From JAVBQU01 sp031548675 (GTDB taxonomy: Bacteria; Bacteroidota; Bacteroidia; Bacteroidales; P3): DNA of 23,815 bases. The position numbers were made by a program, and so were the translations under genes. The notes under the pieces are model-generated. The model did not search any database, was not told the origin of the DNA, and saw nothing but the letters and a program-made list of their open reading frames with translations. Location of the stretch: contig JAVBQU010000213.1 of the NCBI GenBank assembly GCA_031548675.1, positions 1-23,815 on the forward strand, given 5' to 3'. Positions 14,372-23,064 of this stretch are shown piece by piece. Numbering within the stretch: the stretch's first letter is position 1; each line of letters begins with the position of its first letter.

Positions 14372-14773
14372 ATGCCAACAATTCAACAGTTAGTACGTAA
14401 AGGACGTAATGAATTAATCTACAAAAGTAAATCCCCTGCATTAGACTCTTGTCCTCAAAAAAGAGGAGTTTGTGTAAGGGTTTATACCACTACACCTAAG
14501 AAACCTAACTCAGCAATGAGAAAAGTAGCCAGGGTAAAATTGGTAAATGGAAAAGAAGTAAATGCTTACATTCCGGGAGAAGGACATAATTTGCAAGAAC
14601 ACTCATTAGTAATGATAAGAGGAGGTCGTGTTAAAGACCTTCCCGGTGTAAGATACCACATTATCAGAGGAGCTTTAGATACATCAGGTGTTGATGGAAG
14701 AAAACAAAGCCGTTCAAAATATGGTGCTAAGAGACCTAAACCGGGTGCAGCTCCTGCAAAAGGAAAAAAATAA
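14372..14773 (+). CDS. rpsL: 30S ribosomal protein uS12
   Basis: uS12 lines the decoding centre of the 30S subunit. The 133 residues contain the near-invariant CPQKRGVCVRVYTTTPKKPN (27-46) and GGRVKDLPGVRYH (84-96). The lysines whose change gives streptomycin resistance (Lys43 and Lys88 in E. coli numbering) are both wild type, and Asp89 is the site methylthiolated by RimO where that enzyme exists. A short basic C-terminal tail (KPGAAPAKGKK) exceeds the E. coli protein. It is the first gene of the cluster, directly behind the promoter. Confidence 0.98.
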   Translation: MPTIQQLVRKGRNELIYKSKSPALDSCPQKRGVCVRVYTTTPKKPNSAMRKVARVKLVNGKEVNAYIPGEGHNLQEHSLVMIRGGRVKDLPGVRYHIIRGALDTSGVDGRKQSRSKYGAKRPKPGAAPAKGKK

Positions 14774-14801
14774 TATTAAAGGATAGAAATATTGTAGAAC
14801 A

Positions 14802-15269
14802 ATGAGAAAGTCTAAACCAAAGAAAAGAATTATACTTCCCGATCCAACATTTAATGATGTAATGGTAACTAAGTTTGTAAATAACCTTATGTTGCAAGGG
14901 AAAAAAAGTATTGCTTTTAAAGTTTTCTATGAAGCTATTGAAATAGTTTCTACCAAAAGCAACGATAACGGGTTAGAAGTATGGAAAAAAGCATTAGCTA
15001 ATGTAACCCCTTCCGTAGAAGTACGCAGTCGTCGTATCGGGGGAGCAACTTTTCAAATTCCTACCGAAATCCGCGCAGACAGAAAAATGTCTATCGGTAT
15101 GAAAAATTTGATAGGATTTGCTAGAAAACGTAACGAAAAATCTATGTCGGCTAAATTAGCAGGAGAGATTTTAGCAGCTTTTAAAGAAGAAGGCTCAGCA
15201 TTTAAAAGAAAAGAAGATACACATAGAATGGCAGAAGCTAACAAAGCATTCTCACATTTTAGAGTTTAA
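14802..15269 (+). CDS. rpsG: 30S ribosomal protein uS7
   Basis: uS7 starts assembly of the 30S head and contacts E-site tRNA. The 155-residue protein is of normal length, with the basic N-terminal arm (MRKSKPKKRI), MLQGKKSIAFKVFYEA, the conserved PSVEVRSRRIGGATFQIP segment (71-88, facing 16S rRNA and the E site) and a C-terminal AFSHFRV. It sits 28 bases after rpsL in the usual str order and lacks a Shine-Dalgarno at useful spacing. Confidence 0.97.
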   Translation: MRKSKPKKRIILPDPTFNDVMVTKFVNNLMLQGKKSIAFKVFYEAIEIVSTKSNDNGLEVWKKALANVTPSVEVRSRRIGGATFQIPTEIRADRKMSIGMKNLIGFARKRNEKSMSAKLAGEILAAFKEEGSAFKRKEDTHRMAEANKAFSHFRV

Positions 15270-15321
15270 TGTTTAACAAAAGGATAAAGCGAAGAGGGAA
15301 TTTGCTCCAGTAAGGACAAGT

Positions 15322-17400
15322 ATGGCTGATTATAAAAAGACAAGGAATATAGGGATTATGGCTCACATTGATGCCGGTAAAACAACAACTACCGAACGCA
15401 TCTTATTTTATACAGGAAAGAGTCATAAGATAGGGGAAACGCACGAAGGTTCTGCAACTATGGACTGGATGGCTCAAGAGCAGGAAAGAGGTATTACAAT
15501 TACCTCCGCTGCTACAACCGTTTTTTGGAATTATCGCGATAGCGAATATAAAGTAAATATAATAGATACTCCGGGACACGTTGACTTTACAGTTGAAGTA
15601 GAACGGTCGTTAAGAATTTTGGATGGAGCAGTTGCTTTATTCTGTGCAGTAGGAGGGGTAGAACCTCAATCAGAAACGGTATGGAGACAAGCAGATAAAT
15701 ATAAAGTACCCCGTATCGGTTTTGTAAATAAAATGGATCGTTCCGGTGCTGATTTTTTCTCTGTACTTGCACAAATAAAAGAACGCTTAGGGGCTAATCC
15801 TGTTCCTATTCAAATTCCAATCGGACAAGAAGACACATTCTGTGGAATTATTGATTTGATTGCAAACAAAGCTTATGTTTGGGACGAATCAACCAAAGGA
15901 ACAGTTATCAACGAAATTCCAATGCCGGCTGATTTAGTAGAAACAGCAGCAAAATACAGAGCAGAATTAGTAGAAGGCGTTGCCGAATCTAACGAAGCTT
16001 TAATGGAAAAATTCTTTGATGATCCAGATTCTATCACAGAAGATGAAATTATTGAAGAAGTTCGTAAAGCCACTGTGGATATGCGTATCACACCTATGCT
16101 TTGCGGTGCTTCATTTAAAAATAAAGGAATACAACGTTTATTAGATGCGGTTATTAGATTTTTACCCTCTCCGATAGATGTTCCCGAAATAGAAGGGATA
16201 AACCCTAAAAACGATTTGCCCGAAACAAGAAAAGTTGATGCAAAGGCACCTTTTTCAGCATTGGCATTTAAAATTGCAACCGATCCTTTCGTTGGACGTA
16301 TTTGTTTCTTCCGGGTTTATTCAGGAAAATTAGATGCAGGATCTTATGTATTAAATGCATCAACAGGGAAAAAAGAAAGAATTTCCCGTATTATGCAGAT
16401 GCATGCCAATAAACAAAATCCGCTTGAAGTTATCGAAGCAGGAGATATAGGAGCAGCCGTAGGATTCAAAGAAATCCGCACAGGAGATACTTTGTGTGAT
16501 GAAAATTCACCAATCATATTAGAATCTATGTCATTTCCCGAACCGGTTATCAGTATTGCTATTGAACCCGTTTCACAAGGAGATATGGATAAAATGGGAG
16601 TAGCATTAGGAAAATTGGCAGAAGAAGACCCCACTTTTAAAGTAAAAACTGATGAACAATCAGGACAGACCGTTATCAGTGGAATGGGTGAATTGCACTT
16701 GGAAATTTTGGTTGATCGTATGAAACGCGAATTTCATATCGATTGCAATCAAGGAAAACCACAAGTAGCCTATAGAGAAGCCATTACCCGTGAAGTTGAC
16801 CATCGTGAAGTTTACAAAAAACAAACTGGTGGTAGAGGTAAATTCGCCGATATTGTTTTCAAAATCGGACCCGCAGAAGAAGGATTTAAAGGCTTACAAT
16901 TCGTTAATGAAGTAAAAGGTGGAAATATTCCCAAAGAATACATACCATCAATTGAAAAAGGGTTTAAAGCAGCTATGCTGAATGGAGTTTTAGCAGGATT
17001 CCCGTTGGAAAGTATAAAAGTTACTTTAATAGATGGTTCTTTCCACCCTGTCGATTCAGATGCTTTATCATTCGAAATGGCAGCTAAATTAGGTTATAAA
17101 GAAGCTTGCAGAAAAGCCAAACCTATTTTACTAGAACCTATAATGTCTGTAGAAGTACTTACACCGGATTTATATTTGGGCGATGTAACAGGTGACTTGA
17201 ACAGAAGAAGAGGATTAATGGAAAGTGTAACCGCTAAAATAGGAGTACAAGCCATAAAAGTAAAAGTGCCTTTATCACAAATGTTTGGTTATGTTACCGC
17301 TTTGCGTACCATAACATCAGGAAGAGCAACTTCTACTATGGAGTTCTCACATTATGCAGAAGCACCTAAAGATATAACAGAAGAAGTTGTAAAAAAATAG
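15322..17400 (+). CDS. fusA: Elongation factor G
   Basis: EF-G drives translocation of tRNA and mRNA and, with RRF, ribosome recycling. The 692 residues show G1 AHIDAGKTTTTER (14-26), the switch I segment around RGITI, G3 DTPGHVD (82-88) and G4 NKMD (136-139), then domain II (about residues 285-395) and domains III-V to the end. Its place in the str operon marks it as the canonical factor rather than an EF-G2 paralogue. An AAGGA lies five bases before the ATG (15312-15316), one of few Shine-Dalgarno-like sites here. The gene that normally follows in proteobacteria, tuf, is missing. Confidence 0.98.
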   Translation: MADYKKTRNIGIMAHIDAGKTTTTERILFYTGKSHKIGETHEGSATMDWMAQEQERGITITSAATTVFWNYRDSEYKVNIIDTPGHVDFTVEVERSLRILDGAVALFCAVGGVEPQSETVWRQADKYKVPRIGFVNKMDRSGADFFSVLAQIKERLGANPVPIQIPIGQEDTFCGIIDLIANKAYVWDESTKGTVINEIPMPADLVETAAKYRAELVEGVAESNEALMEKFFDDPDSITEDEIIEEVRKATVDMRITPMLCGASFKNKGIQRLLDAVIRFLPSPIDVPEIEGINPKNDLPETRKVDAKAPFSALAFKIATDPFVGRICFFRVYSGKLDAGSYVLNASTGKKERISRIMQMHANKQNPLEVIEAGDIGAAVGFKEIRTGDTLCDENSPIILESMSFPEPVISIAIEPVSQGDMDKMGVALGKLAEEDPTFKVKTDEQSGQTVISGMGELHLEILVDRMKREFHIDCNQGKPQVAYREAITREVDHREVYKKQTGGRGKFADIVFKIGPAEEGFKGLQFVNEVKGGNIPKEYIPSIEKGFKAAMLNGVLAGFPLESIKVTLIDGSFHPVDSDALSFEMAAKLGYKEACRKAKPILLEPIMSVEVLTPDLYLGDVTGDLNRRRGLMESVTAKIGVQAIKVKVPLSQMFGYVTALRTITSGRATSTMEFSHYAEAPKDITEEVVKK

Positions 17401-17426
17401 TATTAAAATTTTAAAATAGACACGCT

Positions 17427-17732
17427 GTGAGTCAAAGAATTAGAATTAAATTAAAATCTTACGATCATAACTTGGTTGATAAATCAGCAGAGAAAATCGT
17501 AAAAACAGTAAAATCAACAGGAGCAGTTGTAAATGGACCTATTCCACTTCCAACTAATAAGAAAATCTTTACAGTAAACCGCTCCACTTTTGTTAACAAA
17601 AAATCAAGAGAGCAATTTGAATTAAGCTCTTTCAAAAGATTGTTGGATATTTACAGTTCTTCATCAAAAACTATTGATGCTTTGATGAAGTTGGAATTGC
17701 CCAGCGGTGTGGAAGTAGAAATCAAAGTATAA
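17427..17732 (+). CDS. rpsJ: 30S ribosomal protein uS10
   Basis: uS10 belongs to the 30S head and, in E. coli, also binds NusB in antitermination. The 101-residue protein is complete, with MSQRIRIKLKSYDHNLVDKS at the start, GPIPLPTNK in the rRNA-contacting loop and a SGVEVEIKV end. It begins with GTG, the only non-ATG start I accept in the window; no ATG at a sensible place exists in frame. It opens the S10 section 26 bases after fusA, without a new promoter that I can see. Confidence 0.97.
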   Translation: MSQRIRIKLKSYDHNLVDKSAEKIVKTVKSTGAVVNGPIPLPTNKKIFTVNRSTFVNKKSREQFELSSFKRLLDIYSSSSKTIDALMKLELPSGVEVEIKV

Positions 17733-17790
17733 GTTTTGGGTCTGTTTTAGAATTTAGAAAAACGAATACATTAAAGAAAATAATATAAAA

Positions 17791-18420
17791 ATGTCTGGAT
17801 TAATAGGTCGAAAAATCGGAATGACCAGCATATTTGATGCCTCTGGAAAAAATGTTCCATGCACGGTAATAGAAGCAGGTCCTTGTGTAGTGACGCAAGT
17901 AAAATCTATCGAAAAGGATGGTTACGAAGCCATTCAGTTAGCCTTTGGCGAACGCAAAGAAAAAAGAACAGTTAAAGCCTTAAAAGGTCACTTTGCCAAA
18001 GCGCAAACAACTCCAAAACGTCATGTTTTTGAATTTACCCGTTTTGAAGAAGGACATCGCAAGCAATTCGGAGAGATAGTCACAGTAGATGTATTTAGTG
18101 AAGGCGAATTTTTGGATATAGTCGGAGTTTCAAAAGGAAAAGGTTTTCAAGGTGTTGTGAAACGCCACGGATTCTCCGGAGTAGGAGATAAAACACATGG
18201 ACAACACGACCGTTTGAGAGCTCCCGGTTCAGTAGGTGCTTCATCATATCCTTCAAGAGTATTTAAAGGATTACGCATGGCAGGAAGAACAGGCGGAAAA
18301 AATGTAAAAGTTCTCAACTTGAAAGTAGAAAAAATCATCCTTGAAAAGAATTTGATTTTAGTTAAAGGATCAGTTCCCGGTCCAAAAGGTTCAATTTTAA
18401 AATTACAGAGATGGAGCTAA
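17791..18420 (+). CDS. rplC: 50S ribosomal protein uL3
   Basis: uL3 is an early assembly protein of the 50S subunit and reaches towards the peptidyl-transferase centre. The 209 residues start MSGLIGRKIGMTSIF and carry the conserved extension KGKGFQGVVKRHGF, then HGQHDRLRAPGSVGASSYPS, and KGLRMAGRTGGKNVKV. Length is normal. Its last ten bases overlap the start of rplD in another frame, so translation of the two is probably coupled. The 58-base gap before it is the longest within this ribosomal cluster and is AT-rich without a clear promoter. Confidence 0.97.
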   Translation: MSGLIGRKIGMTSIFDASGKNVPCTVIEAGPCVVTQVKSIEKDGYEAIQLAFGERKEKRTVKALKGHFAKAQTTPKRHVFEFTRFEEGHRKQFGEIVTVDVFSEGEFLDIVGVSKGKGFQGVVKRHGFSGVGDKTHGQHDRLRAPGSVGASSYPSRVFKGLRMAGRTGGKNVKVLNLKVEKIILEKNLILVKGSVPGPKGSILKLQRWS

Positions 18421-19046
18421 CAGTATATAACACAAAAGGACAAGAAACCGGAAGGTCTATCAAATTAAGCGATAGCATATTCGGTATTGAACCAAACGAA
18501 CATGCTATGTACTTGGATGTAAAGCAATACTTAGCTAATCAACGCCAAGGAACACATAAAGCAAAAGCTCGTTGGGAAGTATCGGGAAGTACCCGTAAGC
18601 TGAAAAAACAAAAAGGCACAGGTGGTGCTCGTTCAGGCGATATCAATTCACCTTTGTTTGTTGGAGGAGGTCGTGTATTTGGACCAGTTCCCAGAGATTA
18701 CAGCTTTAAATTGAATAAAAAACTGAAACGTTTAGCTCGTAAATCAGCTTTAACTCACAAAGCAAAAGACGGCAACATTGTAGTAGTAGAAGATTTTACA
18801 TTTGAAACTCCTAAGACAAAAAACTTTATAGAGGTTTTAAATAACTTACACTTGAATGATAAAAAAACTCTATTAGTGCTTTTCCAAGAAAATAAGTTCG
18901 TATATTTGTCATCCCGAAATTTACAAAACATCAAAGTTGTAAATCATACAGATTTAAATACTTATGATATTTTGAATGCGAAAAAAATGATGTTTTTGGA
19001 AAGTTCAGTGAAAGAATTGGAGAATTTTTACGCTAAAATGCAATAA
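18411..19046 (+). CDS. rplD: 50S ribosomal protein uL4
   Basis: uL4 sends a long loop into the exit tunnel. The 211 residues begin MELTVYNTKGQETG, and the tunnel loop is seen as KKQKGTGGARSGDINSPLFV and GGRVFGPVPRDY. The ATG lies inside the last codons of rplC (10-base overlap), which fits the usual N-terminus of Bacteroidota uL4. In E. coli uL4 represses its own operon by binding the S10 leader; the short leader here shows no counterpart of that structure. Confidence 0.97.
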   Translation: MELTVYNTKGQETGRSIKLSDSIFGIEPNEHAMYLDVKQYLANQRQGTHKAKARWEVSGSTRKLKKQKGTGGARSGDINSPLFVGGGRVFGPVPRDYSFKLNKKLKRLARKSALTHKAKDGNIVVVEDFTFETPKTKNFIEVLNNLHLNDKKTLLVLFQENKFVYLSSRNLQNIKVVNHTDLNTYDILNAKKMMFLESSVKELENFYAKMQ

Positions 19047-19070
19047 TAAATTTAGTAAAAAATAGCAGAA

Positions 19071-19364
19071 ATGAACGTAATAGTTAAGCCTATAATAACC
19101 GAAAAAATGACGAAGACGACAGATAAGTTTCCGAATCGTTATGGTTTCATAGTAGAAAAAAAGGCAAATAAATATCAGATTAAAAAAGCTATTGAAGAAT
19201 TGTATGGTGTAAAAGTTGAAACTATCAACACTGCAATTCGTGCCGGAAAAGTAAAGGCAAAATATACAAAAGCAGGTTTATTGGTTGGAAAAACCAAAAC
19301 TACAAAAAAAGCGATTGTAACATTAGCAGAAGGTCAGACAATTGATTTTTATAGCAATATTTAA
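19071..19364 (+). CDS. rplW: 50S ribosomal protein uL23
   Basis: uL23 sits at the tunnel exit and is the docking site for trigger factor and signal recognition particle. The 97 residues contain VKPIITEKMTK near the start, RYGFIVEKKANKYQIKKAIE, and YGVKVETINT, all standard, and the length is normal. Its stop lies eight bases before rplB and overlaps a Shine-Dalgarno-like AAGGA for that gene. Confidence 0.97.
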   Translation: MNVIVKPIITEKMTKTTDKFPNRYGFIVEKKANKYQIKKAIEELYGVKVETINTAIRAGKVKAKYTKAGLLVGKTKTTKKAIVTLAEGQTIDFYSNI

Positions 19365-19372
19365 GGAAAGAA

Positions 19373-20197
19373 ATGGCACTAAGAAAATTTAAACCAACAA
19401 CCCCAGGTCAACGCTTTAAGGTTATCAGTACTTTTGAAGAAATTACATGTGATACTCCTGAAAAAAGTTTGACAACAGGAAAGAATAAATCAGGCGGAAG
19501 AAACGGAAGCGGAAAAATGACAGCACGCTATATCGGTGGTGGTCACAAGAAATTGTATCGTTTCATTGATTTCAAACGCGAAAAAGAAAATATACCAGCA
19601 ACTGTTAAAACTATTGAGTACGATCCAAACCGTACAGCACGTATTGCTTTGGTATGCTATGCCGATGGTGAAAAAAGATATATCATCGCGCCTCATGGGT
19701 TGAAAGTTGGACAGACAATCATGTCAGGTAAAGGCGTTGCCCCTGAAATCGGCAATACATTATATTTAAGTGAAATTCCTTTCGGAACTATCATTCATAA
19801 TATTGAATTGAAGCCGGAACAAGGTGCAAAAATGGCTCGCAGTGCAGGATCTTATGCACAGTTGATGTCAAGAGATGGAAAATATGCCATTATTAAGCTT
19901 CCTTCAGGAGAAACCCGTTTGATTCTTCAGGCTTGTAGAGCTACCGTAGGCATGGTTTCTAATATAGACCATAGCTTAGAAGTATCAGGAAAAGCAGGAC
20001 GCTCTCGTTGGCAAGGACGCCGTCCCAGAACAAGAGGCGTTGCTATGAACCCTGTTGATCACCCAATGGGTGGAGGTGAAGGACGTTCTTCAGGAGGTCA
20101 TCCTCGTTCAAGAAAAGGATTGCCATCTAAAGGTTACAAAACCCGTGCACCTAAAAAGCAGTCAAGTAAATATATTATTGAAAGCAGAAAAAAATAA
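19373..20197 (+). CDS. rplB: 50S ribosomal protein uL2
   Basis: uL2 is needed for subunit joining and peptidyl transfer. The 274-residue protein shows GRNGSGKMTARYIGGGHKK in the N-terminal part, an OB-fold then an SH3-like barrel, and the C-terminal NPVDHPMGGGEGRSSGGH with the histidine near the catalytic centre, followed by a basic tail. AAGGA at 19363-19367 stands five bases before the ATG. It is of normal length for the family. Confidence 0.98.
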   Translation: MALRKFKPTTPGQRFKVISTFEEITCDTPEKSLTTGKNKSGGRNGSGKMTARYIGGGHKKLYRFIDFKREKENIPATVKTIEYDPNRTARIALVCYADGEKRYIIAPHGLKVGQTIMSGKGVAPEIGNTLYLSEIPFGTIIHNIELKPEQGAKMARSAGSYAQLMSRDGKYAIIKLPSGETRLILQACRATVGMVSNIDHSLEVSGKAGRSRWQGRRPRTRGVAMNPVDHPMGGGEGRSSGGHPRSRKGLPSKGYKTRAPKKQSSKYIIESRKK

Positions 20198-20208
20198 TTC
20201 ATTAAATT

Positions 20209-20487
20209 ATGAGTCGTTCATTAAAGAAAGGTCCCTATATCCATCACAAATTGGAGAAAAGAGTTTTGGCAGCTGCCGAAAGCAACAAAAAAGTGACTAT
20301 CAAAACATGGTCGAGAGCATCGATGATATCTCCAGATTTTGTAGGACAAACTATCGCTGTGCATAATGGCAATAAATTTATACCTGTATATGTTACAGAA
20401 AACAGGGTTGGTCATAAATTAGGCGAATTTGCTCCCACACGTATATTTAGAGGACATGCCGGTCAAAAAGATAAAGGTAAAAAATAA
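20209..20487 (+). CDS. rpsS: 30S ribosomal protein uS19
   Basis: uS19 lies in the 30S head and pairs with uS13 near the A-site tRNA. The 92 residues are complete: MSRSLKKGPYIHHKLEKRV, then TWSRASMISPDFVGQTIAVH, GHKLGEFAPTRIFRGHAG and a lysine-rich end. It follows rplB after 11 bases, with no Shine-Dalgarno. Confidence 0.97.
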   Translation: MSRSLKKGPYIHHKLEKRVLAAAESNKKVTIKTWSRASMISPDFVGQTIAVHNGNKFIPVYVTENRVGHKLGEFAPTRIFRGHAGQKDKGKK

Positions 20488-20503
20488 GTAATCTATCATA
20501 GAA

Positions 20504-20935
20504 ATGGGATCAAGAAAACATATTAGTGCAGAAAAAAGGAAAGAAGCAAAGAAAACTGTTTATTTTGCAAAATTGATGAACAACCCGTCTTCACCAAGAA
20601 AAACAAGATTATTAGCAGATTTGATTCGCGGAGTAGATGCAGAAAAAGCACTCCATATCCTACAATACAGTGCTAAAGAATCAGCACCTAAAATGAGAAA
20701 GTTGTTGCTTTCTGCTATCTCAAATTGGCAACAAAAAAACGAAGGTCAAAGAGTAGAAGATGCAAATTTATATGTAAAAGAAATATTTGTAGACGAAGGT
20801 AGAACGCTTAGAAGAATGAGACCTGCCCCACAAGGAAGAGGTTACAGAATCAGAAAACGTTCAAATCACATTACTCTTTTCGTAGATAGTCGTAGTGCAA
20901 TTTCAACAACTACTGTTGGCGAAGATAATCAATAA
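20504..20935 (+). CDS. rplV: 50S ribosomal protein uL22
   Basis: uL22 contributes a beta hairpin to the exit tunnel next to the macrolide site. The 143 residues include NNPSSPRKTRLLADLIRG and the hairpin RTLRRMRPAPQGRGYRIRKR with no obvious resistance change. It is longer than the 110-residue E. coli protein because of a short tail (SRSAISTTTVGEDNQ) after the core; tails of this kind are usual in the phylum. Confidence 0.97.
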   Translation: MGSRKHISAEKRKEAKKTVYFAKLMNNPSSPRKTRLLADLIRGVDAEKALHILQYSAKESAPKMRKLLLSAISNWQQKNEGQRVEDANLYVKEIFVDEGRTLRRMRPAPQGRGYRIRKRSNHITLFVDSRSAISTTTVGEDNQ

Positions 20936-20962
20936 TTAATCAAGATAAAAGCATAAATTAGG

Positions 20963-21715
20963 ATGGGACAAAAAGTTAATCCGATTGGAAGTAGATTAGG
21001 AATCATCAAAGGATGGGAATCAAACTGGTACGCTGGTACAAGAGAAAGAAGGTTTGAGAAAATGTTGATAGAAGATGATAAAATCAGAAAATACTTGAAT
21101 GCTCGTTTGTCGAAAGCAGGTATTTCTAGAATTAATATCGAAAGAACACTTAAACTTGTTACAGTAACCATTAACACTGCACGTCCGGGTTTAATTATTG
21201 GAAAAGCCGGTCAAGAAGTTGACAAGTTGAAAGAAGAGTTGAAAAAATTAACTCAAAAAGAAATACAAATCAATATATCAGAAATTAAACGTCCTGAATT
21301 AGATGCAATTATTGTAGCTAATACCATTGCCCGTCAATTAGAAGGTCGTGTTTCTTATAGAAAAGCTATCAAAACAGCGATTGCTTCAACTATGAGAATA
21401 GGAGCAGAAGGAATAAAAGTTTCGATATCAGGTCGTTTAGGAGGAGCTGAAATGGCTCGTAGAGAACACTTGAAAGAAGGAAGAACTCCACTACACACTT
21501 TGCGTGCAGATATTGATTATGCAACAGCAGAAGCACATACTTCTTATGGTCGTATCGGCTTAAAAGTATGGATTTGTAAAGGACTTATCTATGGAAAACC
21601 CGAGTTGGTTCCATCAGGTTCTGGCGCTAAAGAAGGAAAAGGTCCTCAAAACTTTTCCAACAATACAGGCGGCGGTCAACGTCCAAGACAACAACAACCA
21701 AGAAAAAGAAAATAA
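20963..21715 (+). CDS. rpsC: 30S ribosomal protein uS3
   Basis: uS3 forms part of the mRNA entry channel and has helicase activity there. The 250 residues contain MGQKVNPIGSRLGI, the type II KH motif IIGKAGQEV (GKAG at 80-83), and RREHLKEGRTPLHTLRADID followed by the C-terminal domain ending near KVWICKGLIYG. A basic, glutamine-rich tail (GGGQRPRQQQPRKRK) follows and is probably disordered. Nothing unusual is seen in the core. Confidence 0.97.
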   Translation: MGQKVNPIGSRLGIIKGWESNWYAGTRERRFEKMLIEDDKIRKYLNARLSKAGISRINIERTLKLVTVTINTARPGLIIGKAGQEVDKLKEELKKLTQKEIQINISEIKRPELDAIIVANTIARQLEGRVSYRKAIKTAIASTMRIGAEGIKVSISGRLGGAEMARREHLKEGRTPLHTLRADIDYATAEAHTSYGRIGLKVWICKGLIYGKPELVPSGSGAKEGKGPQNFSNNTGGGQRPRQQQPRKRK

Positions 21716-21744
21716 GTGTATAAATATTAATACATTACACTATA

Positions 21745-22182
21745 ATGTTACAGCCAAAAAAGACAAAATACAGAAGACAGCAAAAGGGAAAAGGCCAGAT
21801 GAAGGCTAAATTTACCAAAAGAGGAGCAGAATTAGCTTTCGGTTCATTTGGTATCAAAGCAATGGAAACCACCTTTATTACAGGTCGTCAGATAGAAGCA
21901 GCACGTCAAGCGGTAACTCGTTACATGAAACGTGAAGGACAAATTTGGATCCGTATTTTCCCCGATAAACCCATTACCAAAAAACCAGCCGAAGTTCGTA
22001 TGGGTAAAGGTAAAGGAGCTCCCGAATACTTTGTTGCTCGCGTATTGCCGGGTAGAATTTTATTCGAAGCAGAAGGTGTACCTTTGGCAATAGCTAAAGA
22101 AGCCTTGCGTTTGGCAGCTCAAAAGTTACCAATTGCGACCAAATTTATAGTAAGAAACGATTACGTAGAAGAATCATTATAA
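21745..22182 (+). CDS. rplP: 50S ribosomal protein uL16
   Basis: uL16 helps place the A-site tRNA and joins late in assembly. The 145 residues begin MLQPKKTKYRRQQKGKG, with FGSFGIKAMETTFITGRQIE and the loop RMGKGKGAPEYF, which reaches the peptidyl-transferase region. Length and motifs are normal. It lies 29 bases after rpsC and 9 before rpmC. Confidence 0.97.
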   Translation: MLQPKKTKYRRQQKGKGQMKAKFTKRGAELAFGSFGIKAMETTFITGRQIEAARQAVTRYMKREGQIWIRIFPDKPITKKPAEVRMGKGKGAPEYFVARVLPGRILFEAEGVPLAIAKEALRLAAQKLPIATKFIVRNDYVEESL

Positions 22183-22191
22183 AATATAGCA

Positions 22192-22401
22192 ATGAAAAAT
22201 AAAGTTATAATGAACGATCTTTCAGTAGCAGAATTGAACGAAAGATTAGCCGAAGAAAAAAATCAATTGGTGCGTTTAAAACTAAACCATGCTGTTTCTC
22301 AAGTTGAAAATCCAAGTAAAATCAGGGCATACAGGAGATCTATTGCGAGAATTTTAACGGAACTTCGTAAAAGAGAAATTACAGAAATTACAAAATCGTA
22401 A
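22192..22401 (+). CDS. rpmC: 50S ribosomal protein uL29
   Basis: uL29 is a small helical protein by the tunnel exit. The 69 residues show the expected two-helix hairpin: SVAELNERLAEEKNQLVRL, then NPSKIRAYRRSIARILTELR with the family's typical 'R...IARi.Tel' pattern. An internal ATG at 22210 exists, but the first one gives the N-terminus seen in relatives (K-hydrophobic start before the first helix). Confidence 0.95.
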   Translation: MKNKVIMNDLSVAELNERLAEEKNQLVRLKLNHAVSQVENPSKIRAYRRSIARILTELRKREITEITKS

Positions 22402-22419
22402 AATAGACATCCGTAAACC

Positions 22420-22674
22420 ATGGAAAGAAATTTAAGAAAAGAAAGAGTTGGGCTTGTTAAAAGCAACAAAATGGATAAAAGTATTACCGTTGTTGTTGAA
22501 CGTAAAGTAAAACACCCCAAATATGGTAAATTTGTGAAGAAAAGTACCAAATTTATGGCTCATGATGAAAAAAATGAGTGCAGCATAGGGGATACTGTAC
22601 GCATTATGGAAACAAGACCCTTGAGCAAAAATAAATGTTGGAGATTAGTTGAAATTATAGAAAGAGTTAAATAA
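22420..22674 (+). CDS. rpsQ: 30S ribosomal protein uS17
   Basis: uS17 is an OB-fold protein that binds 16S rRNA early. The 84 residues start MERNLRKERVGLVKSNKMDK and include SITVVVERKVKHPKYGKFVK, the signature rRNA-binding region, then GDTVRIMETRPLSKNKCWRL. It is followed by rplN after a single base, so the pair is tightly coupled. Confidence 0.97.
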   Translation: MERNLRKERVGLVKSNKMDKSITVVVERKVKHPKYGKFVKKSTKFMAHDEKNECSIGDTVRIMETRPLSKNKCWRLVEIIERVK

Positions 22675-22675
22675 T

Positions 22676-23044
22676 ATGATACAGCAAGAATCAAGATTAA
22701 CTGTTGCTGATAACAGCGGAGCCAAGAGTGTTCTTTGTATTAGAGTGTTAGGCGGAACCAAAAGAAGATATGCTTCTGTTGGAGACAAAATCGTTGTAAC
22801 AATCAAAGATGCGTTACCTTCAGGAAACGTGAAAAAAGGACAAGTAACAAAAGCTGTTGTAGTTAGAACAAAAAAGGAAATAAGAAGAAACGACGGTTCT
22901 TACATTCGTTTTGATGATAATGCAGTAGTATTATTAAGTGCAAACGAGGAAATGAGGGGAACCCGTATTTTCGGACCGGTAGCTCGTGAATTGCGTGAAA
23001 AACAATTTATGAAAATTGTTTCCTTAGCTCCCGAAGTATTATAA
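22676..23044 (+). CDS. rplN: 50S ribosomal protein uL14
   Basis: uL14 forms an intersubunit bridge and is the site where the silencing factor RsfS binds. The 122 residues match the family over their full length: MIQQESRLTVADNSGAK, CIRVLGGTKRRYASVGD and FDDNAVVLLSANEEMRGTRI, ending in FMKIVSLAPEVL. The ATG is one base after the rpsQ stop. Confidence 0.98.
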   Translation: MIQQESRLTVADNSGAKSVLCIRVLGGTKRRYASVGDKIVVTIKDALPSGNVKKGQVTKAVVVRTKKEIRRNDGSYIRFDDNAVVLLSANEEMRGTRIFGPVARELREKQFMKIVSLAPEVL

Positions 23045-23064
23045 CGTAAAACATATAGATAGGT

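Noticed and set aside
14372..14773. Streptomycin-resistance change in uS12
   Set aside because: Both critical lysines are wild type.
15322..17400. fusA as an acquired fusidic-acid or EF-G2 paralogue
   Set aside because: It sits between rpsG and rpsJ in the str order and has all canonical motifs.
17733..17790. Internal promoter in front of rplC
   Set aside because: The 58-base gap is the largest in the cluster, but I find no TAnnTTTG with a partner element.
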